Positions 1-5,245 are shown, counted from the stretch's first letter. The stretch is 5,245 nt of DNA from Ilumatobacter sp. (GCA_029263275.1 JAJCXU010000338.1:1-5245), one strand, 5' to 3'. The notes: generated from the letters alone by a model not told the origin. Numbers and translations are program-made.

Positions 1-23
1 GTCGATATGCGTGGGCAGACGGC

Positions 24-863
24 TCAAGGACGCACTGCGATGACGGCGTGCATCGTCAGCGACATCTTGAAGCGCTGGCGCCGCGCCGCTTCGTGAATCT
101 CGCCGACAAATTGGGACACGGCGCCGGATTCGAGTTGGCCCTTCTCTAGGAGGTCTTCGGCGAGACTCGCCATCGAGAAGCACCCGTCGGGTGCCGGTGA
201 CTCATCAGGGTTCCAGCGAGTCCAGATCTGAGTGTCCGTCGTTTCCATCGTCACATCACAGCCCGCAGCGGTAGCGAGTTCGGCGAGTCGACGCCCGACG
301 TTGGACGGACGGTTTCGCTCGACGCGCAGCCCGTCGCTGACCATGCTCGTGATTTGCGGGTCGCCGACATCGAGATGCAGTGTCGACCAGTCCGTGTCAA
401 TGAGCGACAGACGACCTCCGGAACGCAACACACGGACGAACTCCGCAACGACGCTCCCAGGTTCGGGTAACCACTGCAGCGTGCGCTCGGAGCGGACAAC
501 GTCGAAGGACTGGTCGGCCTCGGCGAGCGAACGTGCGTCGCCGACCGAGAACCGAACGGCACACGGCACCTCGCGGCTTCGTTGACGAGCGACTTCCAAC
601 ATGGCGGCGCTCGCATCGACCCCGACCAATTCTCCGGTGGTACCCAAGTCTGCTCCGAGGGAGATCGCTGCCTCGCCACGCCCGCAGCCGACGTCAAGAA
701 CTCGTTCGCCATCGACGAGGCCAAGCTGTTGTCGTTCCCACGCCCGCAATCGCTGCGTTGCTCTCCACTCTGCTGTCGCGTCCATATTGGCGACCAGAAC
801 CGCGGTGTGTGGATCACCATCAACGTCCTGGTAGCCGAGACCGTGTGCATCGGTGGAACCCAT
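24..863 (-). CDS. Class I SAM-dependent methyltransferase
   Basis: This 279-residue protein is predicted to transfer a methyl group from S-adenosylmethionine to an unidentified small molecule; it should be soluble and cytoplasmic. The Rossmann-type core is clear. Motif I is VLDVGCGRGE at residues 55-64. The acidic residue that contacts the SAM ribose is D83 in LVGVDAS. A GDA turn lies at 108-110, the motif IV region FDVVRSERTLQWL at 120-132, and the post-core RVLRSGGRL strand-turn at 144-152, followed by IDTDW. These features match the UbiE/Methyltransf_11-like group, but the substrate cannot be read from them. The roughly 125 residues after the core probably form the substrate lid. The ATG at 863 gives a normal family length; a later ATG at residue 27 (MDATAEW) is possible. 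No Shine-Dalgarno is visible, and a TAATGT box lies 6 bases upstream, so a leaderless mRNA is possible. The gene appears to stand alone: the next minus-strand gene upstream ends 277 bases away. Confidence 0.93.
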   Translation of the reverse strand: MGSTDAHGLGYQDVDGDPHTAVLVANMDATAEWRATQRLRAWERQQLGLVDGERVLDVGCGRGEAAISLGADLGTTGELVGVDASAAMLEVARQRSREVPCAVRFSVGDARSLAEADQSFDVVRSERTLQWLPEPGSVVAEFVRVLRSGGRLSLIDTDWSTLHLDVGDPQITSMVSDGLRVERNRPSNVGRRLAELATAAGCDVTMETTDTQIWTRWNPDESPAPDGCFSMASLAEDLLEKGQLESGAVSQFVGEIHEAARRQRFKMSLTMHAVIAVRP

Positions 864-1140
864 GAACGAACATTAGAGCGACAGATCCAACGCCCGCGGC
901 TGGCGGCGAACCACAGCGAGCGTTCTGAGCGCCTCCGAGTAAGGAAGATGTGCCGATCGCGGGCGGGTTGTGGCTCTTTGCCGGCAAGCGTTATTGAGCG
1001 GGTCGGGTGTGGTCGACGCAGATGGGCGCCCCGAACCGGACCGGCAGCAGAGTCGCCTCGGTCGGGGCGTGTTTGGCGATGTCAGCCGCCGCTCACGAGG
1101 ACTGCGTCGGGGTTCCTTCGTGACGGTGGCTGCATCGGTT
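864..1140. other. Intergenic region without a recognisable gene
   Basis: These 277 bases separate the stop of the MBL hydrolase gene from the start of the methyltransferase gene, both on the minus strand. Open frames crossing the region on the plus strand are rich in Arg, Ser and Cys and look like antisense shadows of the flanking genes. A 10-base perfect palindrome (TTGCCGGCAA, 978-987) is present but has no loop or T-run, so it is not a convincing terminator. The part next to 863 should hold the methyltransferase promoter. No RNA gene was recognised. Confidence 0.6.
870..875 (-). promoter_or_regulatory. Candidate -10 box (TAATGT) of the methyltransferase gene
   Basis: Read on the minus strand, TAATGT fits the actinobacterial TANNNT -10 pattern and ends 6 bases before the ATG at 863. 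Transcription would then begin at or next to the start codon, giving a leaderless mRNA. No convincing -35 element is seen at the usual distance. A single hexamer match is weak evidence. Confidence 0.25.
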
Positions 1141-1998
1141 CTATCCGAGTGTCACCGTGGTCAGATCCCTGGCCACGATCAGGTTGCCGTCGTAGCCGCC
1201 GAATCGGACGTCATCGGCGAAAGCCTGTTCCTCGGCGTCGTTTCTCGGCGGCGGAATCAGATGGGTCAGGATCAGTGTCGGCGTTTCGAGCGCTGCTGCT
1301 TGCTTGCCGATGGCTGCTGTGTCGGCGTGGTAGTCCTTGATGAATGCGTTCGGCGCGTCATCGTCAATCATGCTGAATCTCAACGCCTCGTAGACCACAA
1401 CATCTGCGCCGTCGGCCAATTCGGCAACCTCGTCGCAGACCAGCGTGTCGCCGGTGATGGCAACGATTCCATCGGGCGTCTCGATTCGATAGCCGACCGC
1501 TCCTTGCACCGGTTCGTGGCGAACCTGTCCGGCCTTTACCACGACGTCACCGTGTCGCCAGACCTCGTTCAAACCATCCGGATTCGGGAATGAGATCACG
1601 TCGATGCGGGGGCTGTCCGTTCGGCCTGTGTGGCTTTGACGAACCTCCAGATCGTCATCCCAGATGTCGAGGAGACGTTCTGCAAAGCGCACCGAAGGCC
1701 CTTCCGGGGCGACGATTGGAAGTGGGTCAAGCTGGTCGCCGCGATTCATTGTCCAGCGGGTCAGCACAACGTCTTGCAACCCGGTGGTGTGGTCGGAATG
1801 GTGGTGCGTCAAGAACACCGCTGAAAGCTGGCCAGGGCTTGAGTTCGCTCCCATCAACCGCATCACTGTCGAGCGGCCGGCATCGAACTGCATATGAACG
1901 TCGCCATAGGTGACCAGCACGCCCGGCCCCGCTCGGTCTGGTTGAGGAATGGGACAACCTGTACCGGTGATGGTCACAACTGTGGTCATGGTCGACAT
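1141..1998 (-). CDS. MBL-fold metallo-hydrolase, RNase Z-like
   Basis: Metallo-beta-lactamase fold hydrolase of 285 residues, expected to bind two zinc ions and act in the cytoplasm. Numbered from the ATG at 1998, the opening VVTITGTGCPIPQPDRAGPG is typical of the RNase Z/arylsulfatase-like branch. Predicted metal ligands are H65, H67, D69 and H70 in THHHSDH, H161 in VRHEPV, D184 in ITGDT, and H246 in LTHLIPP. A conserved DYHADT lies at 222-227. I see no exosite arm of the kind that tRNA-processing RNase Z uses to hold tRNA, so a small-molecule ester, lactone or phosphodiester substrate is as likely as tRNA. The frame stays open upstream to 2283, but those extra 95 residues look non-coding and the family motif starts at residue 6 of the chosen protein. 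The ATG at 1989 is an equally good start (282 residues). A GAGAGG lies 14 bases before the ATG at 1998, which is far for a ribosome binding site. The gene is divergent from the GNAT gene. Confidence 0.9.
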   Translation of the reverse strand: MSTMTTVVTITGTGCPIPQPDRAGPGVLVTYGDVHMQFDAGRSTVMRLMGANSSPGQLSAVFLTHHHSDHTTGLQDVVLTRWTMNRGDQLDPLPIVAPEGPSVRFAERLLDIWDDDLEVRQSHTGRTDSPRIDVISFPNPDGLNEVWRHGDVVVKAGQVRHEPVQGAVGYRIETPDGIVAITGDTLVCDEVAELADGADVVVYEALRFSMIDDDAPNAFIKDYHADTAAIGKQAAALETPTLILTHLIPPPRNDAEEQAFADDVRFGGYDGNLIVARDLTTVTLG

Positions 1999-2006
1999 TG
2001 TCGACC
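1990..2006. repeat. 17-bp inverted repeat over the MBL hydrolase start codon
   Basis: Perfect inverted repeat with 8-base arms, GGTCGACA (1990-1997) and TGTCGACC (1999-2006), around a single central T at 1998. The ATG at 1998 begins at the centre of symmetry, and the alternative ATG at 1989 lies directly beside the repeat. It could be a protein-binding site or, in the mRNA, a hairpin with the start codon in its loop. The repeat is seen directly; its role is inferred. Confidence 0.4.
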
Positions 2007-2255
2007 GTGCGGCCTCTCGCCACAAGCTGACACCACCCGGTGGGCGACATGAGTCGCTACATCGCTGCCCCAGAGCAGCGCGCGTCCGAGCCAGCGAGGA
2101 CGATTCCCGCCCGCTCAGGATCCGGCACGATGAGCGACGCTCGGCCGACATTGCCGACCCCTGCAGCCGACGCGCGTTCTCGCGCACCGGACCGAGCGCG
2201 TAGGTGCCGCTATCGGACAGGTTGGTCTGTCTCGTCAGCTTGGCAATATGTGTGG
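1999..2255. promoter_or_regulatory. Divergent promoter region between the MBL and GNAT genes
   Basis: These 257 bases separate two divergent starts and must include promoters for both genes unless transcription comes from elsewhere. Both genes have open frames running into the region (minus to 2283, plus to 2040). The two overlap each other and encode low-complexity Arg/Ser/Ala-rich sequence unlike their families, so I treat the region as non-coding. A small inverted repeat, GACAG (2216-2220) and CTGTC (2227-2231), lies 25-40 bases before the GNAT ATG. A TTGGTC (2222-2227) and CAATAT (2244-2249) pair spaced by 16 bases is a poor promoter match. No box can be assigned with confidence. Confidence 0.45.
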
Positions 2256-2702
2256 ATGCCAGCCTTACTTCTCGAACGAACACACGGGCGCTACGTCATC
2301 AGCACCGACAGCGACAGGCTCGATCGCGAACTCATCCACCGCTACCTTTCGCAAGACGCGTACTGGGCGAAGGGCCGACCACGAGCGACGAGTGATCGGG
2401 CCATCGACCACAGCCATCTGGTGATCGGTGCATACGACAGCGACGGAGCTCAGGTCGCATTCGCCCGAATGGTGACCGATCTCGCGACGTGGGCATGGCT
2501 CTGCGACGTGTTCGTTGTGCCCGACCATCAGGGGACAGGCCTCGGCTCAGCGTTGGTCGGAGCGATCGTGGAGCATCCCGATGTCGCCCACATCAAGCGG
2601 CAGTTCTTGGCAACCGCTGACGCCCACAGTCTCTACGCCAAGTTCGGGTACACATCGTTGGACGATCCGAGTCGATGGATGCACCGGTCTCCAGCTAGCT
2701 GA
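2256..2702 (+). CDS. GNAT family N-acetyltransferase
   Basis: This 148-residue protein belongs to the Gcn5-related acetyltransferases, which move an acetyl group from acetyl-CoA to an amine; the acceptor is unknown. The protein should be cytoplasmic. It opens with YVISTDSDRLDRELIHRYL (13-31) followed by YWAKGRPR (36-43), a start typical of a common small bacterial GNAT group. The acetyl-CoA-binding motif A is VFVVPDHQGTGLGSALV at 85-101, with the pyrophosphate loop QGTGLG at 92-97. The strand-helix LATADAHSLYAKFGY (118-132) is the usual C-terminal motif B region. I chose the ATG at 2256 because it gives the normal family length. An in-frame GTG at 2250 is also possible, while extension to 2040 adds non-homologous-looking sequence. 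No ribosome binding site is obvious. The gene is divergent from the MBL hydrolase and converges on the EamA transporter. Confidence 0.93.
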   Translation: MPALLLERTHGRYVISTDSDRLDRELIHRYLSQDAYWAKGRPRATSDRAIDHSHLVIGAYDSDGAQVAFARMVTDLATWAWLCDVFVVPDHQGTGLGSALVGAIVEHPDVAHIKRQFLATADAHSLYAKFGYTSLDDPSRWMHRSPAS

Positions 2703-2752
2703 ACCAAGCCACCTGACGCCGTGTTCACACAGAGCTCGGCTCGCACGATCTG

Positions 2753-2768
2753 GAGCGGGTCACCGCTC
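2753..2768. terminator. Possible small hairpin between convergent genes
   Basis: A 6-base stem, GAGCGG and CCGCTC, encloses the loop GTCA. It lies in the 153-base gap between the 3' ends of the GNAT gene and the EamA transporter gene, where a bidirectional terminator would be expected. There is no T-run on either side, so it does not meet the standard intrinsic terminator pattern. Confidence 0.2.
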
Positions 2769-2855
2769 GCATCCGCGCTTGATTGAGGATGGGATGTGCG
2801 TTGCGGTTTCGGAAGGCGGGAGTGTCGAGTGCTACGTAAGGGGGCGTTGCGCAGT

Positions 2856-3677
2856 TCAGCTGAGGAGTGCCGCAGCGGTGACGGCGAGTGCGAGGCCAAC
2901 CGTCTGTTTGCGATCGAGGCGTTCGCCCAGGACGGCAACGGCGAGGAGCACCGTGGTCGCGGGGAAGAGGCTGACGAGCGCTCCGACGATGGCGAGGTCG
3001 CCGTCAAGAGTGGACCAGAGGAAGAGGCCGTTGGCGATCATGTCGAGTGCGCCGGCTGCGACGGCGACGCCGGCCGTTGACGGGGCAGGCATTGCCGGTC
3101 GAGTGGCGACGGACGCGGCGATCAACACCGCTACCGAGGTGGCACGCGCCATCAGGAGCGGCACCGCTCCGGCGTCGTCGGGGGTCTGGGCGAGAAGCAC
3201 GAAGAACGTGCCGAACCCCAAACCGGCCCCGACACCGAGCGCGAGCGGACGCGTGGATGCGCCGGCCAAGGCGATGTCACCGCCAGCGACGAGCCAGACA
3301 GCGATCGGGACCACACAGATCCCCACGATCGCGATCGCGCCGGGCCGGTCTCCGAGAGCGACACCGACGATGACAGGAACCGCCGCGGCCACGACCGCAC
3401 TCAGCGGGCTCACCAGCCGGTTCGGGCCCTCGGACAACCCCTGGTAGAGCAGCAGCAAGCCAACGAGACCAGCGAGTCCCGCAACCGCTCCCCACGCGAC
3501 CGCTTGAACCGTCCAAGCTCCGTCGACCACCACAACGAGCAGAACAGCCAAGGCCGCGCCTGCGAGGTTCGTGATCAGCGTGACCGCGACGACGGCTGCT
3601 TTGCGAGTGGAGAGTCCGCCGAGGAAGTCTGCGACACCGAACGTGAACGCAGCGGCGATGGCGAGCAGCGCGGGCAT
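2856..3677 (-). CDS. EamA/DMT-superfamily membrane transporter
   Basis: Inner-membrane protein of 273 residues from the drug/metabolite transporter superfamily, whose characterised members often export amino acids, metabolites or drugs. About ten hydrophobic helices can be read, near residues 1-20, 27-50, 54-78, 88-108, 113-132, 144-163, 172-190, 203-222, 230-250 and 258-272. This fits two tandem five-helix EamA repeats. The first helix ends in FGVADFLGGLSTRK. The last two helices carry VLGERLDRKQTVGLAL (249-264), the usual ending of the second EamA repeat with its conserved Glu (E252). The frame extends upstream to 3989, but that part is Arg-rich antisense-like sequence lying over the regulator gene. 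The ATG at 3677 shares one base with the TGA of the regulator (TGATG), so the two genes form one operon and are probably translationally coupled. The substrate is not readable from sequence; the neighbouring B3/B4 and cupin genes make an amino acid or analogue a fair guess. Confidence 0.9.
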   Translation of the reverse strand: MPALLAIAAAFTFGVADFLGGLSTRKAAVVAVTLITNLAGAALAVLLVVVVDGAWTVQAVAWGAVAGLAGLVGLLLLYQGLSEGPNRLVSPLSAVVAAAVPVIVGVALGDRPGAIAIVGICVVPIAVWLVAGGDIALAGASTRPLALGVGAGLGFGTFFVLLAQTPDDAGAVPLLMARATSVAVLIAASVATRPAMPAPSTAGVAVAAGALDMIANGLFLWSTLDGDLAIVGALVSLFPATTVLLAVAVLGERLDRKQTVGLALAVTAAALLS

Positions 3678-4249
3678 CAGCGACCGGCGGAGCCGTCGAT
3701 CGGGTCGAACACGGCGAGGTGGAACTCGGCGACGCCGGCGGCGAGGTTCCGGTACTCGTGGCCAACGCCGGCCGCGAAGATCAGCGACTGACCGACGACC
3801 ACGGTCGTCGTGTCGCCGCCGTCGATGTCGACCTCGACGCGACCGGTGTTCACGATCAGCGCTTCGAGGCTGTTGGTACTGTGCGCCTCTGATCGCTTCG
3901 AGTCGCCGGGTTCGAGGCGCCACGACCACATCTCGAGCGGGCCCATCCCGACGAGCAGTTGGGCTCGGCTTCCTGCATCGGTGGACCACAGCGCAGCAGC
4001 GGCATCGTTGTCGGGCTGGAGCACCGCGTCGACAACGCCCGGAGTCTCTGCGACCAGACTCGTGAGATCGATTCCGAACCCGCTCGCGATCGACAGCAAT
4101 GTCGACAACGAAGGGTTCGCCGAACCCGACTCGATCTGAGTCAACAGGCGTCTGCTGACGCCGAGGCGCGTTGCGGCACGATCAAGAGACCAGCCCCGTT
4201 TCTTGCGTTCGGCGCGCACGATGACGCCGATCGACTCGCTCGTTTCCAT
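3677..4249 (-). CDS. XRE-family HTH transcriptional regulator with C-terminal cupin
   Basis: This 190-residue regulator probably binds DNA as a dimer and senses a small ligand. An XRE/Cro-C1 helix-turn-helix covers residues 8-65, with recognition-helix region VSRRLLTQIESGSANPS (31-47). A cupin-2 type beta-barrel lies near 105-182. Cupin motif 1 is partly kept: H123 and E129 followed by G136. Motif 2 is GQSLIFAAGVGHEYRN (153-168) with H164 and N168, but Ala where Pro is common. A metal or small ligand in the barrel is therefore plausible. The ATG at 4249 places the HTH at the usual distance from the N terminus. The next in-frame ATG, at 4273, would add eight residues encoded by the palindrome and overlap the start of the divergent gene. 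The gene is co-transcribed with the EamA transporter (TGATG overlap) and divergent from the B3/B4 gene across a 22-base gap that is entirely palindromic, a likely site for autoregulation. The ligand is unknown. Confidence 0.93.
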   Translation of the reverse strand: METSESIGVIVRAERKKRGWSLDRAATRLGVSRRLLTQIESGSANPSLSTLLSIASGFGIDLTSLVAETPGVVDAVLQPDNDAAAALWSTDAGSRAQLLVGMGPLEMWSWRLEPGDSKRSEAHSTNSLEALIVNTGRVEVDIDGGDTTTVVVGQSLIFAAGVGHEYRNLAAGVAEFHLAVFDPIDGSAGR

Positions 4250-4275
4250 GCCGGGCACTATAGTGCCCGGCATGG
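4246..4275. promoter_or_regulatory. 30-bp perfect palindrome: symmetric bidirectional promoter and likely operator
   Basis: Positions 4246-4260 read CCATGCCGGGCACTA, and 4261-4275 are its exact reverse complement. The symmetry breaks at 4245/4276. The palindrome contains the ATG of the regulator (4249, minus) and the ATG of the B3/B4 gene (4272, plus). A TATAGT hexamer is present on each strand (4259-4264 plus, 4257-4262 minus); the two share the central TATA and each ends 7 bases before its ATG. This fits mirror-image -10 boxes driving leaderless or nearly leaderless transcripts in both directions. No good -35 is seen on either side. The XRE regulator is the obvious candidate to bind here and would block both promoters together. 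Palindrome and spacing are seen directly; promoter and operator roles are inferred. Confidence 0.7.
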
Positions 4276-4979
4276 TGCATCCTGCTTGGTCAGTCGAACA
4301 ACTCGAAGTCTGGCTGGCTGCTGTCCGTGTCGACCCCTCGATCTTCGATCTCCGGCCCGACTACTGCGCCGGACTGATGGTCGTGTCCGGAATCGGCTCC
4401 GGACCCTCCGATGTCGACAGCAATCGATGGCTCGACCAGGCCGCCTCGTGCCACATCGATCTCGATGACGAGCACCTCGAACAGTGGCGAGACGCGTATC
4501 GCTCGTTCGGTGCCAAACCGAACCGAACCCGAGTGAGCGCCGACGCCCTGTCACGCCGTGCCGGCAAGACAGGGCTCCCACGGATCAACAAGGTCACCGA
4601 CATCTACAACGCGATCTCGGTACTCCAACGCATCCCCATCGGAGTCGAGGACCTCGACGCCTACGTCGGCCCGGCACGTCTGGATCGCGCCTCGGGCAAC
4701 GAGCCCTTCGACACGAACAACGATGGTGAACCCGTCATCGAGCGTCCCGAGCCGGGCGAGCCGATCTGGCGCGATGACACCGGTGTCACCTGCCGACGAT
4801 GGAATTGGCGTCAGACGAACCGAACCGCCATCACCGACACCACCGCCAGCGCGCTCTTCATCGTCGACGCCCTCGGTGACAACGCACAGCAGCGCGCCGC
4901 CACCGCGATCGAAGCGCTCCGACACGCACTCGCGGACGACTCGCCGTCGGCCATCATGTTCATCACCGCAGCAGGTTGA
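4272..4979 (+). CDS. Free-standing B3/B4 domain protein (PheRS beta editing-domain relative)
   Basis: Soluble protein of 235 residues related to the B3/B4 domain of the phenylalanyl-tRNA synthetase beta subunit. In the synthetase that domain removes tyrosine wrongly attached to tRNA-Phe; free-standing versions are widespread in bacteria and archaea and their role is less certain. Recognisable blocks are GLMVVSGIG (34-42), WRDAYRSFGAKPNRTRVSAD (72-91), LPRINKVTDIYNAISV (102-117), IGVEDLDAYVG (123-133), SGNEPFD (141-147) and GEPIWRDDTGVTCRRWNWRQ (162-181), followed by TAITDTTASALFIVDAL (185-201). No synthetase core, tRNA-anticodon module or signal peptide is present, so this is not a broken pheT. 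The ATG at 4272 sits in the palindrome beside the promoter; upstream in-frame starts (GTG 4263, ATG 4248, TTG 4203) would read through the -10 box or into the regulator gene and are unlikely. Divergence from the HTH-cupin/EamA operon suggests shared control. The family call is firm, the biochemical role is not. Confidence 0.9.
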   Translation: MVHPAWSVEQLEVWLAAVRVDPSIFDLRPDYCAGLMVVSGIGSGPSDVDSNRWLDQAASCHIDLDDEHLEQWRDAYRSFGAKPNRTRVSADALSRRAGKTGLPRINKVTDIYNAISVLQRIPIGVEDLDAYVGPARLDRASGNEPFDTNNDGEPVIERPEPGEPIWRDDTGVTCRRWNWRQTNRTAITDTTASALFIVDALGDNAQQRAATAIEALRHALADDSPSAIMFITAAG

Positions 4980-5041
4980 GCGACCGATACTCACAGCGCA
5001 TACCATTACCGGCGCAACACGAGCACCTCCCGCCAGTGTTC

Positions 5042-5143
5042 ATGAAGAAACTCGCCCGCAACGGTTTCCCGGACGGGCACGGCGACGCCGAGATCGTGGT
5101 CACCATCGCACCGTCCAACTGGCGCACCGAGATCCTGCCCTGA
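5042..5143 (+). pseudogene. Short coding-like ORF, possible gene remnant
   Basis: A 33-residue frame begins MKKLARNGFPDGHGD and ends PSNWRTEILP before a TGA. Nearly all of its third codon positions are G or C, which is the pattern of real genes here, and the peptide looks like the C-terminal end of a folded protein. The frame stays open upstream of the ATG (reading EHLPPVF just before it), with weaker codon bias, into the 3' part of the B3/B4 gene. No ribosome binding site is seen. I do not recognise the protein. It could be a genuine small protein, the tail of a gene whose front has been lost, or chance. It starts 62 bases after the B3/B4 stop and converges on the minus-strand fragment at 5165. 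Confidence 0.35.
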
Positions 5144-5164
5144 GTACCAGGCCCTCGGCAGGGG

Positions 5165-5245
5165 TCACGGCGCGAAGATGTCCCGCCGATTCGCTGGGTA
5201 GCCGGGACCGATGCTCGGCGTCGTGTCGGTGACGTCGAGATCGTC
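5165..5245 (-). CDS. C-terminal end of an unidentified gene (partial, enters from the right)
   Basis: On the minus strand the last 81 bases encode 26 residues, starting DDLDVTDTTPSIGPGYP and ending RRDIFAP before a TGA at 5167-5165. The frame is open to the window edge, third positions are mostly G or C, and the composition is that of a plausible soluble protein tail. No family can be named from so short a piece. The gene would converge on the small plus-strand ORF ending at 5143, leaving 21 bases between them. A chance open frame of this length is possible in high-GC DNA. Confidence 0.45.
   Translation of the reverse strand, partial: DDLDVTDTTPSIGPGYPANRRDIFAP

Noticed and set aside
978..987. 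10-base palindrome TTGCCGGCAA as a terminator for the MBL gene
   Set aside because: There is no loop and no T-run, and palindromes of this size are expected by chance in a few kilobases.
582..1340. 252-codon open frame on the plus strand
   Set aside because: It lies antisense to the methyltransferase and MBL genes, is rich in Arg, Ser and Cys, and shows no family motif; it is a by-product of high G+C content.
970..1593. 207-codon open frame on the plus strand
   Set aside because: Most of it is antisense to the MBL hydrolase, whose motifs and metal ligands are clear. The Val-rich peptide has no recognisable domain.
2222..2249. TTGGTC and CAATAT spaced by 16 bases as the GNAT promoter
   Set aside because: The -10 half matches the consensus at only about half of its positions. 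A leaderless start is possible but the evidence is too thin to annotate.
2515..3447. 310-codon open frame on the plus strand
   Set aside because: It overlaps the GNAT gene out of frame and then runs antisense to the EamA transporter. Its Ala/Thr/Ser/Pro-rich composition is typical of a mirror frame of a hydrophobic gene.
4272..4979. A truncated pheT (PheRS beta) pseudogene
   Set aside because: The length and conserved blocks match complete free-standing B3/B4 proteins, the frame is intact, and a dedicated promoter and regulator are next to it.
4551..5006. 151-codon open frame on the minus strand
   Set aside because: It is antisense to the B3/B4 gene, with low-complexity Gly/Asp/Val-rich sequence and no recognised motif.
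5134..5162. CCTGCC and GGCAGG pair as a bidirectional terminator
   Set aside because: The stem is only 6 bases with a 17-base loop and no T-run, so it is not convincing as an intrinsic terminator.
4558..5232. 224-codon open frame on the plus strand, Ser/Arg/Pro/Thr rich
   Set aside because: It is the out-of-frame shadow of the B3/B4 gene and has no domain signature. The B3/B4 frame carries all the conserved blocks.

Overview
The window looks like chromosomal DNA of a high-GC bacterium, most likely an actinobacterium. I infer this from the high G+C content, the strong preference for G or C at third codon positions in every convincing gene, the lack of clear Shine-Dalgarno sequences before most starts, and the family make-up. 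No taxon can be fixed from the sequence alone. I saw no rRNA, tRNA, CRISPR array, insertion sequence or integration site.

Layout from left to right. A class I SAM-dependent methyltransferase lies on the minus strand (24-863). A gap of 277 bases follows, then an MBL-fold metallo-hydrolase of the RNase Z-like type on the minus strand (1141-1998). The MBL gene is divergent from a small GNAT acetyltransferase on the plus strand (2256-2702), and the 257 bases between them should carry the promoters for both. The GNAT gene converges on an EamA/DMT membrane transporter on the minus strand (2856-3677). The start codon of the transporter overlaps the stop codon of an upstream XRE-type HTH plus cupin regulator (3677-4249), so these two form a tight operon. 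Divergent from that operon is a free-standing B3/B4 domain protein (4272-4979), related to the editing domain of the phenylalanyl-tRNA synthetase beta subunit. The right end holds a short coding-like remnant on the plus strand (5042-5143) and the C-terminal end of a gene that enters from the right on the minus strand (5165-5245).

The most notable piece is the regulator/transporter/B3-B4 cluster. The regulator and the B3/B4 gene start only 22 bases apart. The whole gap, both ATG codons and one further base on each side form a perfect 30-bp palindrome (4246-4275). Its centre holds overlapping, mirror-image TATAGT -10 boxes, each 7 bases from its start codon. This looks like a symmetric bidirectional promoter giving leaderless or nearly leaderless mRNAs, and it may also be the operator of the HTH-cupin protein. 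A reasonable but unproven reading is that the regulator senses a small molecule, perhaps an amino acid or analogue, and co-controls an exporter for it and a B3/B4 protein that might act on mischarged tRNA. The methyltransferase, MBL hydrolase and GNAT genes look like ordinary housekeeping or accessory enzymes with no visible functional link to that cluster.
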